From positions 62,001-126,000 of the forward strand of contig NZ_VHLG01000009.1 in NCBI RefSeq assembly GCF_006516955.1: DNA of 64,000 nucleotides. Direction: 5' to 3'. Shown here piece after piece: positions 37,479 through 47,272 of this stretch (position 1 is its first letter; every line of letters begins with the position of its first letter). Made by a program: the position numbers and the translations under genes. Under the pieces are notes generated by a model that worked only from the letters and a program-made list of their open reading frames with translations, was not told the origin of the DNA and made no database searches. The DNA is from Martelella alba. GTDB lineage: Bacteria; Pseudomonadota; Alphaproteobacteria; Rhizobiales; Rhizobiaceae.

Positions 37479-38825
37479 ATGTCAAAACTGATTATGAATC
37501 GGCGTGGCCTGCTGAGGGCCGGCGCAGCGGCAGGTGTTGCCCTGACGGCACCCATGCACTTCATTCGCGGTGCCTATGCCGATGATATGTCCTGCAACAT
37601 GCCGACGGGCGACACCGTCACCCTCGGCTTCAACGTGCCGCAAACCGGCCCCTATGCCGATGAGGGGCTGGACGAATTGAAGGCGCTTCAGCTCGCCGTC
37701 AAGCATCTGAACGGCGAAGGTGATGGCGGCATGCTCAACACCTTCACCTCGAAAGTGCTCAAAGGAAACGGCATTCTCGGCAAGAAGGTCGCTTTCGTCA
37801 CGGGCGATACCCAGACGAAGTCAGACGCTGCCCGCGATGGCGCCAAGCGTATGATCGAAAAGGATGGTGCTGTAATGATCACCGGCGGTTCTTCGTCCGG
37901 TGTGGCCGTTGCCGTGCAGAGCCTCTGCCAGGATATGGGCGTCATCTTCATGGCCGGCCTGACCCATTCCAATGACACCACGGGCAAGGATAAACGTCGC
38001 TACGGCTTCCGTCATTTCTTCAACGCCTATCAGTCAGGCATCGCCCTTGCGCCGGTTCTGGCCGAAGCCTACGGCACGGATCGCCGCGCCTATCACCTGA
38101 CCGCCGACTACACCTGGGGCTGGACCCAGGAGGAATCGATCAAGAACGCCACCGAAGCGCTTGGCTGGGAGACCGTCGAGACCGTCCGCACACCCGTCGG
38201 TGCCGGAGACTTCTCGCAATATATCGCTCCGGTTCTCAATTCCGGTGCCGATGTGCTGATCCTGAACCACTACGGCGGCGATATGGTCAATTCGCTGACC
38301 CAGGCCGTGCAGTTCGGCCTGAAGGACAAGCAGGTCAACGGCAAGCAGTTCGAGATCGTCGTGCCGCTCTTCTCCGACCTGATGGCGAAAGGCGCGGGCA
38401 AGGCGGCCATTGGCATTCTCGGCTCGGCCAACTGGCTCTGGTCGCTGGACAATGAGGGCTCCAAGGCCTTCGTCCAGTCCTTTGGCACCGAATATGGCTT
38501 CCCGCCGTCTCAGGCCGCACAGACCTGCTACGTCCAGACCCTGCTTTACGCTGATGCCGTTGAGCGGGCCGGTACCTTCTACGCACCGGCCGTCATCAAG
38601 GCGCTTGAGGGCTTTGAATTTGACGGCATGGGCAATGGCAAGACGCTTTACCGCGCCGCTGACCATCAGTGCATGAAGGATGTGCTCGTCGTTCAGGGCA
38701 ATGATGCGCCTGCCAATGAGTATGACCTGCTCAAGGTGGTCAAGGTCGTGCCGCGCGCCGAGGTTGAATATGACCCGGCGATCTTTGGCGGCGAGCTCGG
38801 CCCGGATACGCCGAAACCCTGCTGA
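37479..38825 (+). CDS. ABC transporter substrate-binding protein, branched-chain amino acid type
   Basis: A 448-residue periplasmic binding protein of the Leu/Ile/Val-binding fold. The N-terminus carries a twin-arginine-like signal (NRRGLLRAGAAAGVAL) ending near residue 34 (AYA). The type I periplasmic fold runs from VTLGFNVPQTGPYA to the end. GGGAGGAG precedes the ATG. It leads a five-gene importer operon. The sequence does not show whether the ligand is an amino acid, urea, amide or aromatic acid. Confidence 0.85.
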   Translation: MSKLIMNRRGLLRAGAAAGVALTAPMHFIRGAYADDMSCNMPTGDTVTLGFNVPQTGPYADEGLDELKALQLAVKHLNGEGDGGMLNTFTSKVLKGNGILGKKVAFVTGDTQTKSDAARDGAKRMIEKDGAVMITGGSSSGVAVAVQSLCQDMGVIFMAGLTHSNDTTGKDKRRYGFRHFFNAYQSGIALAPVLAEAYGTDRRAYHLTADYTWGWTQEESIKNATEALGWETVETVRTPVGAGDFSQYIAPVLNSGADVLILNHYGGDMVNSLTQAVQFGLKDKQVNGKQFEIVVPLFSDLMAKGAGKAAIGILGSANWLWSLDNEGSKAFVQSFGTEYGFPPSQAAQTCYVQTLLYADAVERAGTFYAPAVIKALEGFEFDGMGNGKTLYRAADHQCMKDVLVVQGNDAPANEYDLLKVVKVVPRAEVEYDPAIFGGELGPDTPKPC

Positions 38826-38843
38826 TCGCAGCGACACCTGGCA

Positions 38844-38877
38844 TGGGCCGGTCGCCATTCCGGCGCCCGGCCCTTTT
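38844..38877 (+). terminator. Intrinsic terminator/attenuator after the binding protein gene
   Basis: GGGCCGG and CCGGCCC form an outer stem around an inner CGCC/GGCG stem, followed by TTTTTC. It lies 18 bases after the binding-protein stop and about 30 bases before the first permease. Such partial terminators commonly keep the binding protein in excess over the membrane parts. Confidence 0.85.
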
Positions 38878-38906
38878 TCATTCAAGGCGAAGCGGATGGC
38901 AGGTCC

Positions 38907-39923
38907 ATGGACGCAATCATCATTCAAATTCTGAACGGTCTCGACAAGGGAGCAGCCTATTCGCTGATCGCCCTTGGCCTGACCCTGGTTTTCGGCACGC
39001 TGGGCGTGGTCAATTTCGCCCATGGTGCGCTGTTCATGCTCGGCGCCTTCTGCGCCGTTTCCTTCAACGCCCTTCTGACTTGGCCGATCCAGCCGCCCAA
39101 ACCCGACGGCGCGCTCTTCGCGCCAAGGCCCATTCCCTACATGGAATATGCCTTTGGCGACATTGGCACCGCCATCGTCAACTGGTCGGTACCGCTGTCG
39201 ATCATTCTCGCCATACCGGTCATGCTGATCCTCGGCCTCATCATGGAGCGCGGGCTGATCCGCTTTTTCTACAAGCGCCCGCATTCGGACCAGATATTGG
39301 TGACCTTCGGTCTGGCCATCGTGCTGCAGGAAATCATCAAGGAAATCTATGGCGCCAACCCCATCCCGCAATCGGCGCCGGGCATGTTTGCCGGCACCGC
39401 CGATATCGCCGCCTGGCTCGGCATGTCGGATGCCTTCATCGTCTATCCCTGGTGGCGGCTGATCTATTTCCTGTTTTCCATTGCCATCATCGGCGCCGTC
39501 TTCGCCTTCCTGCAATTCACAACTTACGGAATGGTCGTGCGTGCCGGCATGCGTGACCGCGAAACGGTCGGCCTTCTCGGCATCGATATCGAAAAGCGCT
39601 TCACCGTCGTCTTCGGCATTGCCGCCGTCGTCGCCGGTCTTGCCGGTGTCATGTACACGCCGATCCTGCCGCCCAATTATCATATGGGCATGGATTTCCT
39701 CGTGCTCAGCTTCGTCGTCGTCGTGGTCGGCGGCATGGGCTCGCTGCCCGGCGCCATCCTTGCAGGCTTTGCGCTTGGCATTCTGCAATCCTTCGCCTCG
39801 ATGAACGAGATCAAATCGATCATTCCGGGGATAGACCAGGTCATCATCTACCTCGTCGCCGTCATCATTCTCTTGACCATGCCGCGCGGACTGATGGGCC
39901 GCAAAGGCGTCATGGAGGACTGA
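38907..39923 (+). CDS. ABC transporter permease, LivH family
   Basis: A 338-residue inner-membrane permease with eight or nine helices. It begins with the LivH-type pattern QILNGLDKGAAYSLIALGL and has the conserved MRDRETVGLLGID coupling loop followed by GLAGVMYTP. About 80 bases separate it from the binding-protein gene. It forms the translocation pore with the next gene. Confidence 0.9.
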   Translation: MDAIIIQILNGLDKGAAYSLIALGLTLVFGTLGVVNFAHGALFMLGAFCAVSFNALLTWPIQPPKPDGALFAPRPIPYMEYAFGDIGTAIVNWSVPLSIILAIPVMLILGLIMERGLIRFFYKRPHSDQILVTFGLAIVLQEIIKEIYGANPIPQSAPGMFAGTADIAAWLGMSDAFIVYPWWRLIYFLFSIAIIGAVFAFLQFTTYGMVVRAGMRDRETVGLLGIDIEKRFTVVFGIAAVVAGLAGVMYTPILPPNYHMGMDFLVLSFVVVVVGGMGSLPGAILAGFALGILQSFASMNEIKSIIPGIDQVIIYLVAVIILLTMPRGLMGRKGVMED

Positions 39924-39926
39924 ACC

Positions 39927-41069
39927 ATGTTTGGAAACCTTTCCCGCAACGACTGGATGCTGTTCATCATCTTCGCCGCCATCGTGCTTCTGGCGCCGGT
40001 CCTGTTCATGCCGCTTGGCGCTGCCTATCCGGCACTGCTGCAGAAATTCGCGATCTTCGCGATCTTCGCCATCGGCTTCAACATCCTGTTCGGCCTCACC
40101 GGCTATCTGTCCTTCGGCCACGCCGCTTTTCTCGGGGTCGGCTCCTATGCCGCCGTCTGGTCATTCAAGCTGTTGAGCATGAACGCCCTTCCGGCAATCG
40201 CCTTCGCCGTCCTCTGCTCCGGCCTTTTCGCAGCGCTGATCGGCTATGTCACCCTGCGGCGCTCAGGCATTTATTTCTCGATCCTGACGCTGGCTTTCGC
40301 CCAGATGAGCTACAATCTCGCCTATTCGGTGCTGACACCGATCACCAACGGCGAAACCGGGCTGCAACTGTCGCAGAACGACCCGCGCATTCTCGACCGC
40401 GCCTTTGCCGCACCAACGCAAGGCCTGCCCTCGCCGGATCTGTTCGGCCTCACACTGCAGGGCTATGCCGGTTTCTATTTCTGCGCCGCCGCCCTGATCA
40501 TCTGTTTCTTCGTGACGCTGAAACTGTTCCGTTCGCCCTTCGGCATGATGCTGAAGGCGATCAAATCCAACCAGAACCGTATGCGCTATACCGGCTTCAA
40601 CACGCGGCCCTACCTGCGCTCGGCCTTCATCATTTCCGGCATGTTTGCCGGTCTCGCCGGGGCGCTGATGGCGGTCACCGATCCGCTGGCGGGTGCTGAA
40701 CGCATGCAGTGGACCGCCTCCGGCGAAGTCGTGCTGATGACCATTCTCGGCGGGGTCGGCACGCTGATCGGCCCGATCCTCGGCGCCGTGGTGATCAAAT
40801 ATTTCGAAAACATCTTCTCCTCTTTCAACGATGGCGCGCTGCATTCCGCCTTTTCCGCTCTGCCGGATGCGATCGAGACACCGCTGGTCAAGCTGCTGTC
40901 GCTGTTCGTCGGCGATGGCTGGCACCTGACGCTCGGCCTGATCTTCATGGCGATCGTCATCTTCCTGCCCGGCGGCATCATGGAGGGGATCAGACGGCTG
41001 ACCACGCGTTTCACAAATGGCGGCGGCGGCAAACGCGCCCCCCAGTCAAAACTGCAACCGGCGGAGTGA
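39927..41069 (+). CDS. ABC transporter permease, LivM family
   Basis: A 380-residue permease with about ten helices. Typical LivM signatures are [35 protein letters not shown] and the coupling loop [20 protein letters not shown] precedes the ATG, three bases after the previous stop. The C-terminal 25 residues are basic and glycine-rich. Confidence 0.9.
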   Translation: MFGNLSRNDWMLFIIFAAIVLLAPVLFMPLGAAYPALLQKFAIFAIFAIGFNILFGLTGYLSFGHAAFLGVGSYAAVWSFKLLSMNALPAIAFAVLCSGLFAALIGYVTLRRSGIYFSILTLAFAQMSYNLAYSVLTPITNGETGLQLSQNDPRILDRAFAAPTQGLPSPDLFGLTLQGYAGFYFCAAALIICFFVTLKLFRSPFGMMLKAIKSNQNRMRYTGFNTRPYLRSAFIISGMFAGLAGALMAVTDPLAGAERMQWTASGEVVLMTILGGVGTLIGPILGAVVIKYFENIFSSFNDGALHSAFSALPDAIETPLVKLLSLFVGDGWHLTLGLIFMAIVIFLPGGIMEGIRRLTTRFTNGGGGKRAPQSKLQPAE

Positions 41070-41073
41070 GATC

Positions 41074-41838
41074 ATGACCACAGAAAACACCGTCCTTCAC
41101 GTCTCTGATGTTCATAAAAGTTTCGGCGGATTGCGGGCGCTCAAGGATGTCGAGCTTGAGGTGGAAAAAGGCACCGTTCACGCCATTATCGGCCCGAATG
41201 GTGCTGGCAAGTCGACCCTGCTCAATGTCTGCATCGGCCGGATCAAGCCGGATCATGGCCATGTCATATTCGATGGCCAGACACTCGATCATCATCAGCC
41301 GCATGAGATCAACCAGCTCGGCGTCTCGCGCGTGTTCCAGACACCGGAAATCTTCCCCGATCTGACATTGCTGGAAAATGTGATGATCCCGGCCTTTGCC
41401 AAGCGCGACGGCGCCTTCCGGCTGAATGCGGTCAAGGCACTGTCCTCGGAAGCGGAAATCCGTGACGAGGCCGAATATATCCTGGAGGATATCGGCCTCT
41501 TTGCCCGCCGTTTTCATGAAGCAGGCTCGCTATCACGTGGCGATAAACGGCGGCTCGAGCTTGCCATGTGCCTAATCCAGAAGCCGAAGCTCCTGCTTCT
41601 GGATGAACCGACTGCCGGCATGGCGCGCCATGACACCAATATGACGATCGAGCTTCTGCAGCGCATCAAGGCGCGCGGCATGACCAAGGTCATCATCGAA
41701 CACGACATGCATGTCGTCTTCTCGCTGGCCGACAAGATCTCGGTGCTTGCCCAGGGCCAGATCATCGCCGATGGAACGCCTGATCAGGTCCGGGGCAATC
41801 CGAAGGTCCGCGAAGCCTATCTCGGGGAGGCCCATTGA
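41074..41838 (+). CDS. ABC transporter ATP-binding protein, LivG family
   Basis: A 254-residue ATPase. Walker A is GPNGAGKST, the signature is LSRGDKRRLE (a common LivG variant of LSGGQ), Walker B is LLLLDEPTAGM, and the switch His is in VIIEHDM. ATG 41074 lies five bases after the previous stop with GGAG upstream. Confidence 0.93.
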   Translation: MTTENTVLHVSDVHKSFGGLRALKDVELEVEKGTVHAIIGPNGAGKSTLLNVCIGRIKPDHGHVIFDGQTLDHHQPHEINQLGVSRVFQTPEIFPDLTLLENVMIPAFAKRDGAFRLNAVKALSSEAEIRDEAEYILEDIGLFARRFHEAGSLSRGDKRRLELAMCLIQKPKLLLLDEPTAGMARHDTNMTIELLQRIKARGMTKVIIEHDMHVVFSLADKISVLAQGQIIADGTPDQVRGNPKVREAYLGEAH

Positions 41839-41885
41839 TGAATGCACCCGTCGATAACAACCATTTCCATAAGGAGGCGAACACC

Positions 41886-42602
41886 ATGAGCGAAGCCGAA
41901 GCCTTCTTCAGCGTCCGCGACATTCATGCCTGGTATGGCGAAAGCTATATCGTGCAGGGCGTGTCCTTCGATATCCGCAAGGGCGAAGTTCTCTCGCTTC
42001 TGGGGCGCAATGGCGCGGGCAAGACCTCGACGCTTCGAACCCTTGCCCGCCTTGACAGCCCGGCACTCCGAAAGGGAGAAATCTGGCTGGATGGCAAACC
42101 GTTGCACCAGATGAAGGCCTTTCAGGCGGCCAAGGCCGGCCTTCAGCTGGTGCCGGAAGACAGGCGCATCATCGGCGGCCTGTCGGTGGAGGAAAACCTG
42201 ATCCTGGCCCAGGTCTCGGGCGAAAAGGGCTGGCCGATCGAAAAGATCTACGACCACTTTCCCCGCCTTGCCGAACGCCGCAATCAGGAGGCCGTCACCA
42301 TGTCCGGCGGCGAACAGCAGATGCTGGCCGTTGCCCGCGCGCTCGCCCGTGACATCAAGCTGCTGTTTCTCGATGAGCCCTATGAAGGGCTCGCCCCGGT
42401 GATCGTGCAGGAAATCGAGAAAATCGTCTCGCAGATCCGCGATCTCGGCATCACCACCATCATCGTCGAACAGAATGCCGTCGCCGCCCTGCGGCTTTCC
42501 GACCGCGCGGTAATCATGGATACCGGCCAGGTCGTCTTTGCCGGGACAGCCCGCGATGTGCTGGATAACAAGGAACTGCGGGACGAATATCTGGCGATCT
42601 GA
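41886..42602 (+). CDS. ABC transporter ATP-binding protein, LivF family
   Basis: A 238-residue ATPase with Walker A GRNGAGKTS, signature MSGGEQQML, Walker B LLFLDEPYEGLAP and switch TTIIVEQNA. ATG 41886 has a strong AAGGAGG eight bases upstream. An in-frame ATG at 41838 overlaps the livG-type stop and would add 16 residues not seen in the family. Confidence 0.93.
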   Translation: MSEAEAFFSVRDIHAWYGESYIVQGVSFDIRKGEVLSLLGRNGAGKTSTLRTLARLDSPALRKGEIWLDGKPLHQMKAFQAAKAGLQLVPEDRRIIGGLSVEENLILAQVSGEKGWPIEKIYDHFPRLAERRNQEAVTMSGGEQQMLAVARALARDIKLLFLDEPYEGLAPVIVQEIEKIVSQIRDLGITTIIVEQNAVAALRLSDRAVIMDTGQVVFAGTARDVLDNKELRDEYLAI

Positions 42603-42634
42603 CAGCATTGTACCGTCCAGAATCACCCGCCTTC

Positions 42635-42662
42635 GCCATGCCTTTCCACCGGAAGGCATGGC
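42635..42662 (+). terminator. Terminator of the ABC importer operon
   Basis: A 10-bp stem (GCCATGCCTT / AAGGCATGGC) lies 33 bases after the last importer gene, followed by CGTTTCTG. The U-tract is moderate. Confidence 0.6.
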
Positions 42663-42755
42663 CGTTTCTGTCAAGCATGGGCTTGGTGCATGGTTAACGG
42701 CTTTATAACGAATTCAGCATAGGCTCCTGACAAAGCAAAGTTTTTGTCGAGGAGT

Positions 42756-43679
42756 ATGTCCGTGGTTGATCGCTACCGGGAACTTGAAGGTCTGAAGAGC
42801 GCGCGCAATCTGGATCTGGTGCTCATGGCGACTGTTTCCTCCTTTGCCAGCCTGCGCAATCCCGGCACGGCTGAGCTGCGCCGCTTTGCCGAGCTTCTCC
42901 CTCCCGTCTACGACGCATCAAGCCCCGAGGCCCGCCGCCAGGCTGTCGCCGCCCTTTCGGCCTGCCCGAGCGTGCCGCGCAGCATCTGCCGCTTCCTCGG
43001 TCGCCAGGATATCGCCATCGCCGCGCCTTTTCTGGCGCTGTCTCCGGCCATTGACGAAGAGACATTGATCGAAATCATCGAGACTTCAGGCGAGGCGCAC
43101 AAGCGGGCAATCATCAACCGCGCCGACCTGACGCAAAAGGTCATTGCCGCGCTGATCGCCACCCATGCCGACAGCAGCGAAACACGCGATGAAGACAGTG
43201 CCGCCGCCGCGGATACCGAGGCCATGGAAGACAAGAGCGAGGCCCTGCGGCGCACGCTGAAAGCCATGGTCGAAAAATCCGGCGACAGCGACCGCCTCGG
43301 CCTTTCAACTCTTTCAGCGCTCCAGACATCGCTGCTGGTCCGTTTCGCCCGCCGCCGCGAAGCCGGCTTTTTCGCGGAGACCTTCGCCCGCGCGCTAGGC
43401 GGCGATCAGGCCCTTGCAAAAGCGATCCTTGCCGAGGCAAGCGGCGAACGTCTGGCGACTGCCCTTGTCGGGCTCGGCATGGCCAATGACGATGTCAGCT
43501 TCATTCTGCAGCGCACGGTCCCGGCCATTGCCGGCGATCACGATACCGATGCCATGGTCGCGAGCCTGTCGCCATCCCGCTCGATCGAACAGCTTCTCGC
43601 CTGGCAGGCAGAAAGCGCCGAGCGCAACCAACAGCCGGCGGCAAAACAGCCCGGCAATGGCAAGCGCCGCAGCGCCTGA
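42756..43679 (+). CDS. DUF2336 family protein
   Basis: A 307-residue, mostly helical protein typical of alphaproteobacteria (DUF2336, HEAT-like repeats; pattern RNLDLVLMATVSSFA and SPSRSIEQLLAWQAES). It has no signal peptide or membrane helix. The start is uncertain: ATG 42756 lies close to GAGGAG, while GTG 42762 (VVDRYRELEG region) has a better seven-base spacing. The function is unknown. Confidence 0.8.
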   Translation: MSVVDRYRELEGLKSARNLDLVLMATVSSFASLRNPGTAELRRFAELLPPVYDASSPEARRQAVAALSACPSVPRSICRFLGRQDIAIAAPFLALSPAIDEETLIEIIETSGEAHKRAIINRADLTQKVIAALIATHADSSETRDEDSAAAADTEAMEDKSEALRRTLKAMVEKSGDSDRLGLSTLSALQTSLLVRFARRREAGFFAETFARALGGDQALAKAILAEASGERLATALVGLGMANDDVSFILQRTVPAIAGDHDTDAMVASLSPSRSIEQLLAWQAESAERNQQPAAKQPGNGKRRSA

Positions 43680-43688
43680 GCCAAAATT

Positions 43689-44027
43689 TCATTCCACAAC
43701 GGTAAAGAGCCCGCTGACATCATCGATCTCAAGCGCGACGACCCAGAGATCGCTGTCGAAACGGCGCTCCTTCTCCAGCTTGTCTGCGATACTGAGGACA
43801 TCGACGTCTTCCAGCCGCTTTTCAAAAACGCGGTCACCATCATCATCGGCAAGCACCTGAGGTGCCGGCATGAACAGCGTCTCCAACCCGTCCCGCTTGG
43901 TCTGCCGGATCGCGATGGCGCCAGCCGCCTCCGCCCCCTTGCATTCGACCGCTGCAAAACCGCCTTTGGCAAAAACCTGACGGCAGAGAGCGGATACGAA
44001 AATATCGCTTCTAAGGCGTGCGGACAC
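43689..44027 (-). CDS. DUF1491 family protein
   Basis: A short protein of 112 residues with RLRSDIFVSALCRQVF and GGFAAVECKGAEAAGAIAIR, the DUF1491 core found in alphaproteobacteria. GTG 44027 has GGGAAGG ten bases upstream and gives the expected family N-terminus; GTG 44078, which overlaps the previous stop, is an alternative. It follows the peptidoglycan-binding gene and may share its transcript. Function unknown. Confidence 0.82.
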   Translation of the reverse strand: MSARLRSDIFVSALCRQVFAKGGFAAVECKGAEAAGAIAIRQTKRDGLETLFMPAPQVLADDDGDRVFEKRLEDVDVLSIADKLEKERRFDSDLWVVALEIDDVSGLFTVVE

Positions 44028-44079
44028 TCGGCATTTTCCTTCCCTCGCCGTGCCCTTGTCAGGCTGCGGCTTCGACACA

Positions 44080-45045
44080 TCACAGCGCGCCGATTTCCTT
44101 CAACTTGGCCAGAACCGCTTCGCTCGGCTCACCGGTTTCCGGCAGCCGGTAATGTTTCTGGAAATTCAGGATCGCCGCCTGTGTGCTTGCCCCGGCGACG
44201 CCATCAACAACAATCCCGTCATAGGCGATATTCTGCAGACCGCGCTGGATCTCCATCACCGTGGCCGATGAGACTGGCGCCGGGCTGGAGGCAAGTGTCA
44301 GCTGTGCGGCACTATCGACGTCTGAAGAACTGGCAGAGGCGCGGATCACCGCAGCAACATCACCGTTATTGGTGTCAGGCCGATGGGTCGGCAGCGGCGT
44401 CGCTGACGACGCGGTGATCGCGGCCAGAAGTCCGGCATCCGCCGCGCCCGTCACGATCAGATCATTGTCCTTTTGAAAGGCGGCAATGGCTTCGGCCGTC
44501 TTCGGTCCGCTCACCCCATCGACCGTGCCCTTGTAATAACCGCGGGCGGCAAGAGCCTGCTGGACTTCGCTAAGCAAATCCGCCGGATCGGCAGGAGCAG
44601 ACGGCGCCTTGGCGGACGTATCTGCCGCCGCCTCAGAGCTTGCCGCCGGCGCACCACGCTGCATCACAGCAAGCAGTTCCTCAATCTCCGCATCACCGCT
44701 TTGCTCGACGGGCCGTTCATCTGCCGTAGCCCGAACCGCATCATCGCCGTCCCGTTCGATACGGAAGCTGTGATAAGGCACTGCTTCATCTGCCATGCTG
44801 CGTCCGGGAATGGCATCCGGGTCGACGGCATCACGGGTTCTGAAGATCGGATCGGGATGCGGCCCGGCCTGATACCAGAGCGCATTGGCCGAGACGAAGC
44901 TGAACACAACGGCGAAGATCGTCACACCGCCAAAAACAGAGGGATGGCGAGAGATCGCAGCGCCGCCCGCCAACAGCATCCGCATCATCAGCCCTGGCTT
45001 ATTGCCCTTCTTGCTCTTGCCTCGTTTTTTGGTCGTCTTCCCCAT
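44080..45045 (-). CDS. Membrane-anchored peptidoglycan-binding domain protein
   Basis: A 321-residue protein with a lysine-rich N-terminus, one membrane helix (about 38-58) and two PG_binding_1 domains. The first is at about 165-215 (VQQALAARGYYKGTVDGVSG) and the second at about 262-318 (IQRGLQNIAYDGIVVDGVAG). It should sit in the inner membrane and bind the wall from the periplasm. Between anchor and domains lies a low-complexity Ala/Ser/Pro region. No catalytic domain is present. Confidence 0.85.
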   Translation of the reverse strand: MGKTTKKRGKSKKGNKPGLMMRMLLAGGAAISRHPSVFGGVTIFAVVFSFVSANALWYQAGPHPDPIFRTRDAVDPDAIPGRSMADEAVPYHSFRIERDGDDAVRATADERPVEQSGDAEIEELLAVMQRGAPAASSEAAADTSAKAPSAPADPADLLSEVQQALAARGYYKGTVDGVSGPKTAEAIAAFQKDNDLIVTGAADAGLLAAITASSATPLPTHRPDTNNGDVAAVIRASASSSDVDSAAQLTLASSPAPVSSATVMEIQRGLQNIAYDGIVVDGVAGASTQAAILNFQKHYRLPETGEPSEAVLAKLKEIGAL

Positions 45046-45537
45046 CGGCCCTGCTTCCGAATATCACCATGCCCGGCACCTGCCGTCGCGTTTTCCTGTC
45101 ACGTCATTATTCCCGCGAGAGCCCATGCCCCGCGTTCAGGGGGCCCGCCGGTCTGTCTTTTCCGGCAAAGCCCCGGCTCCTGCTTTGTCTACAATAACGC
45201 CTGAGCGCTACGGAAGGTGAAATGCGACAGTATTTTTCTTGCTATGGTTAATATAAAACGCGTCCGCTCCGATGCACGAAAATGCCGAAAAAACGCGAAA
45301 TAATGCTGATTTCGTTGTATTTTTCCACCAGACTTCAAACAGGTGCCGGCAATCCGGAAATTGTCACAGCAAACAGGCATCGCGCCCTGTTACCGGCTCA
45401 TTTACCCGCTTGTATTAGAGACTGGGGTGATATCGCGATGGATCAGATCACTGGTCCGGCAGCGTGCGCATGTTCTGCCCGAAGCAAGAATGGGCAGCTG
45501 TATTGAACAACAGGGAAACCGGCCCGGGAAGGAAGTG
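45046..45537. other. Intergenic region between divergent genes
   Basis: About 490 bases separate the peptidoglycan-binding gene (minus) from the DUF5330 gene (plus). The middle part (45220-45310) is AT-rich with TATTTTT and TTAATATAAAA stretches that could hold divergent promoters. No supported ORF, tRNA or repeat was found. Confidence 0.5.
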
Positions 45538-46104
45538 ATGATAAGGTTCTTGCTGAAAACGGCATTTTTGTTTTTCTGTCTGTTGCTGATTCTGCCGTTT
45601 TTTTCGACCTATCTGACAGGTGAGCCTGCAAGCCAGGACAATGCGGAGGCGCCGAATGCCGCCGAAATCGGTGGCGCCGTCACGGCCGCACGCGGGACGA
45701 TCGAATATATGAGCGGGCTTTGCGGTGAAAAACCCGAAGTCTGCGTCAACGGGGTCAAAATCATCGATTTCCTCCGCCATCGCGCCGGTGAAGGCGCAAA
45801 TGTCGCCTATCGCTATCTCGGCCAGCATTTCGACGATGGCGATGTTCAGAACACCAATGTGGCCACCATCTCACCCGATACCCGGCAGGTCAGGCTTGCA
45901 GCCGAACCTCCAGAAGCAGTTCCCGCGAAGACGGCCACCCCCTCCCCCGACACGGTCATCACCGGCGCGATTGAAGAGGCTGCCCTTTCGCAGCCACAGG
46001 CGCCTGTGGCACCTGCACCGCCAGAAACACTGACGGCAGCCGCCAGGCCTGACCTTGCCGGCATTCGCCTTGACGTACCGCTGCCCACCCCGCGCCCCTA
46101 CTGA
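45538..46104 (+). CDS. DUF5330 family exported/anchored protein
   Basis: A 188-residue protein with an N-terminal hydrophobic anchor (MIRFLLKTAFLFFCLLLIL), a conserved middle (TIEYMSGLCGEKPEVC, two Cys; DFLRHRAGEGANVAYRYLG) typical of DUF5330 in rhizobia, and a Pro/Ala-rich tail. ATG 45538 follows GGAAGGAAG; the frame opens further upstream at 45343 without support. The function is unknown; it is probably periplasmic. Confidence 0.82.
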   Translation: MIRFLLKTAFLFFCLLLILPFFSTYLTGEPASQDNAEAPNAAEIGGAVTAARGTIEYMSGLCGEKPEVCVNGVKIIDFLRHRAGEGANVAYRYLGQHFDDGDVQNTNVATISPDTRQVRLAAEPPEAVPAKTATPSPDTVITGAIEEAALSQPQAPVAPAPPETLTAAARPDLAGIRLDVPLPTPRPY

Positions 46105-46295
46105 CACCGGGCAAAATCTGCATCGCTGCGGCGATGCAGCATGGAATGGTTCCAAATGCGGCCAACACTCGCTATACCGAAAAATGCCGCGCATCACCGG
46201 TCTCCCATCAGATGCGAGGCAATTTTGCCGGACAAAGCCGCCAGATCAGACGGCGCCCCTCGGTAGATGACCAGTTTTACGGACGGATACAGGCC

Positions 46296-46727
46296 ATGAG
46301 CGCAGAGCTTGACAGCATTATTGATGATTTCTCCTTTCTCGATGACTGGGAGGACCGCTATCGCTATGTGATCGAGCTTGGCAAGGCACTGCCCGACCTG
46401 CCGGAGACGGAAAAGACCGAAGCCAACAAGGTTCATGGCTGCGCAAGCCAGGTCTGGCTGGTGATGCAAAGCGAGGATGGCGACGATCCGGTCATGCATC
46501 TACGCGGCGATTCTGACGCCTTTATCGTGCGTGGTCTCGTCGCCATCGTCCTGGCTGTCTACTCAGGTCACAAGGCTTCGGAGAATGCAAAGACCGATGC
46601 GATCGATATTCTTCGCCGCATCGGCCTGGTCGAGAACCTGTCGGCCCAGCGTGCCAATGGCCTCAATGCCATGGTGACGCGAATACGCGAAATGGCCGCG
46701 CGTCTGCTCGCCGGCCATTCCGCTTGA
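46296..46727 (+). CDS. sufE: Sulphur acceptor SufE
   Basis: A 143-residue SufE. It takes sulphane sulphur from a cysteine desulphurase and passes it to SufBCD during Fe-S cluster assembly. The acceptor cysteine is Cys 49 in KVHGCASQVW, and GLVAIVLAVYSG and LSAQRANGLNAMV are conserved parts of the fold. ATG 46296 matches family starts; the frame extends upstream to 46134 with no conservation. No other suf gene is in this window. Confidence 0.94.
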   Translation: MSAELDSIIDDFSFLDDWEDRYRYVIELGKALPDLPETEKTEANKVHGCASQVWLVMQSEDGDDPVMHLRGDSDAFIVRGLVAIVLAVYSGHKASENAKTDAIDILRRIGLVENLSAQRANGLNAMVTRIREMAARLLAGHSA

Positions 46728-46732
46728 GGCCA

Positions 46733-47272
46733 TCAGGATTGCCCGTCTGAAGGGATGCCGAAGGCACGCGCCAGTGGCCGGAAATCCTGATCCCCCCATT
46801 GGCGCAGCTGCGCCTTTTGCGGAACCGAAGGCGCGTAATGACGCGCCAGCGCAAGAAGGGCCGTGCGAACCATAAGTTTGGCTGAACGCACAGGCCACTG
46901 CCGCTCGCGCTCTATCAGCTCCAGCCCCTTCATGAAGCAACAGAAATCAAGAGCGACATCAGCAAGCTCCGGACCGACCGCCCGCAAGGCCTGGCGAACG
47001 CGCTGACGCGCGTCCAACGCACAATCAGAAGCGCTATCCGCCTGATGACCTTTCACGCGTGTTTCAAGCCGCGGCGTCAGCGACGCGGTAACACGTGGCT
47101 GCATCTGCCCGCGCATGAAATCGGCAAATAGTCTTTCGCCAGCCGAGACCGCCTCCACCGGCAGAAAGGGCGAACCGTCCACCAGTTTCTGTTTTGCCAG
47201 CAGTTCAAGTGGTGAACACGACCCCTTGCGCCTGACGGCCCCGGGCCTTTTGCTCTGCTTTATCTCAACCAT
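46733..47272 (-). CDS. DUF6456 domain protein
   Basis: A 179-residue protein. The core (SPLELLAKQKLVDGSPFL, GERLFADFMRGQMQPRVT, VALDFCCFMKGLELIERER) is the DUF6456 domain found next to small DnaA domain IV-like proteins in Hyphomicrobiales. It is predicted helical and may bind DNA. ATG 47272 overlaps the stop of the upstream gene by 8 bases, implying translational coupling. Confidence 0.83.
   Translation of the reverse strand: MVEIKQSKRPGAVRRKGSCSPLELLAKQKLVDGSPFLPVEAVSAGERLFADFMRGQMQPRVTASLTPRLETRVKGHQADSASDCALDARQRVRQALRAVGPELADVALDFCCFMKGLELIERERQWPVRSAKLMVRTALLALARHYAPSVPQKAQLRQWGDQDFRPLARAFGIPSDGQS

Noticed and set aside
38034-40121. A 695-codon open frame on the minus strand across the ABC transporter genes
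   Set aside because: It is fully antisense to two well-recognised genes, its translation is Asp/His/Gly-rich low-complexity text with no domain, and long antisense frames are common in this kind of GC-rich coding DNA.
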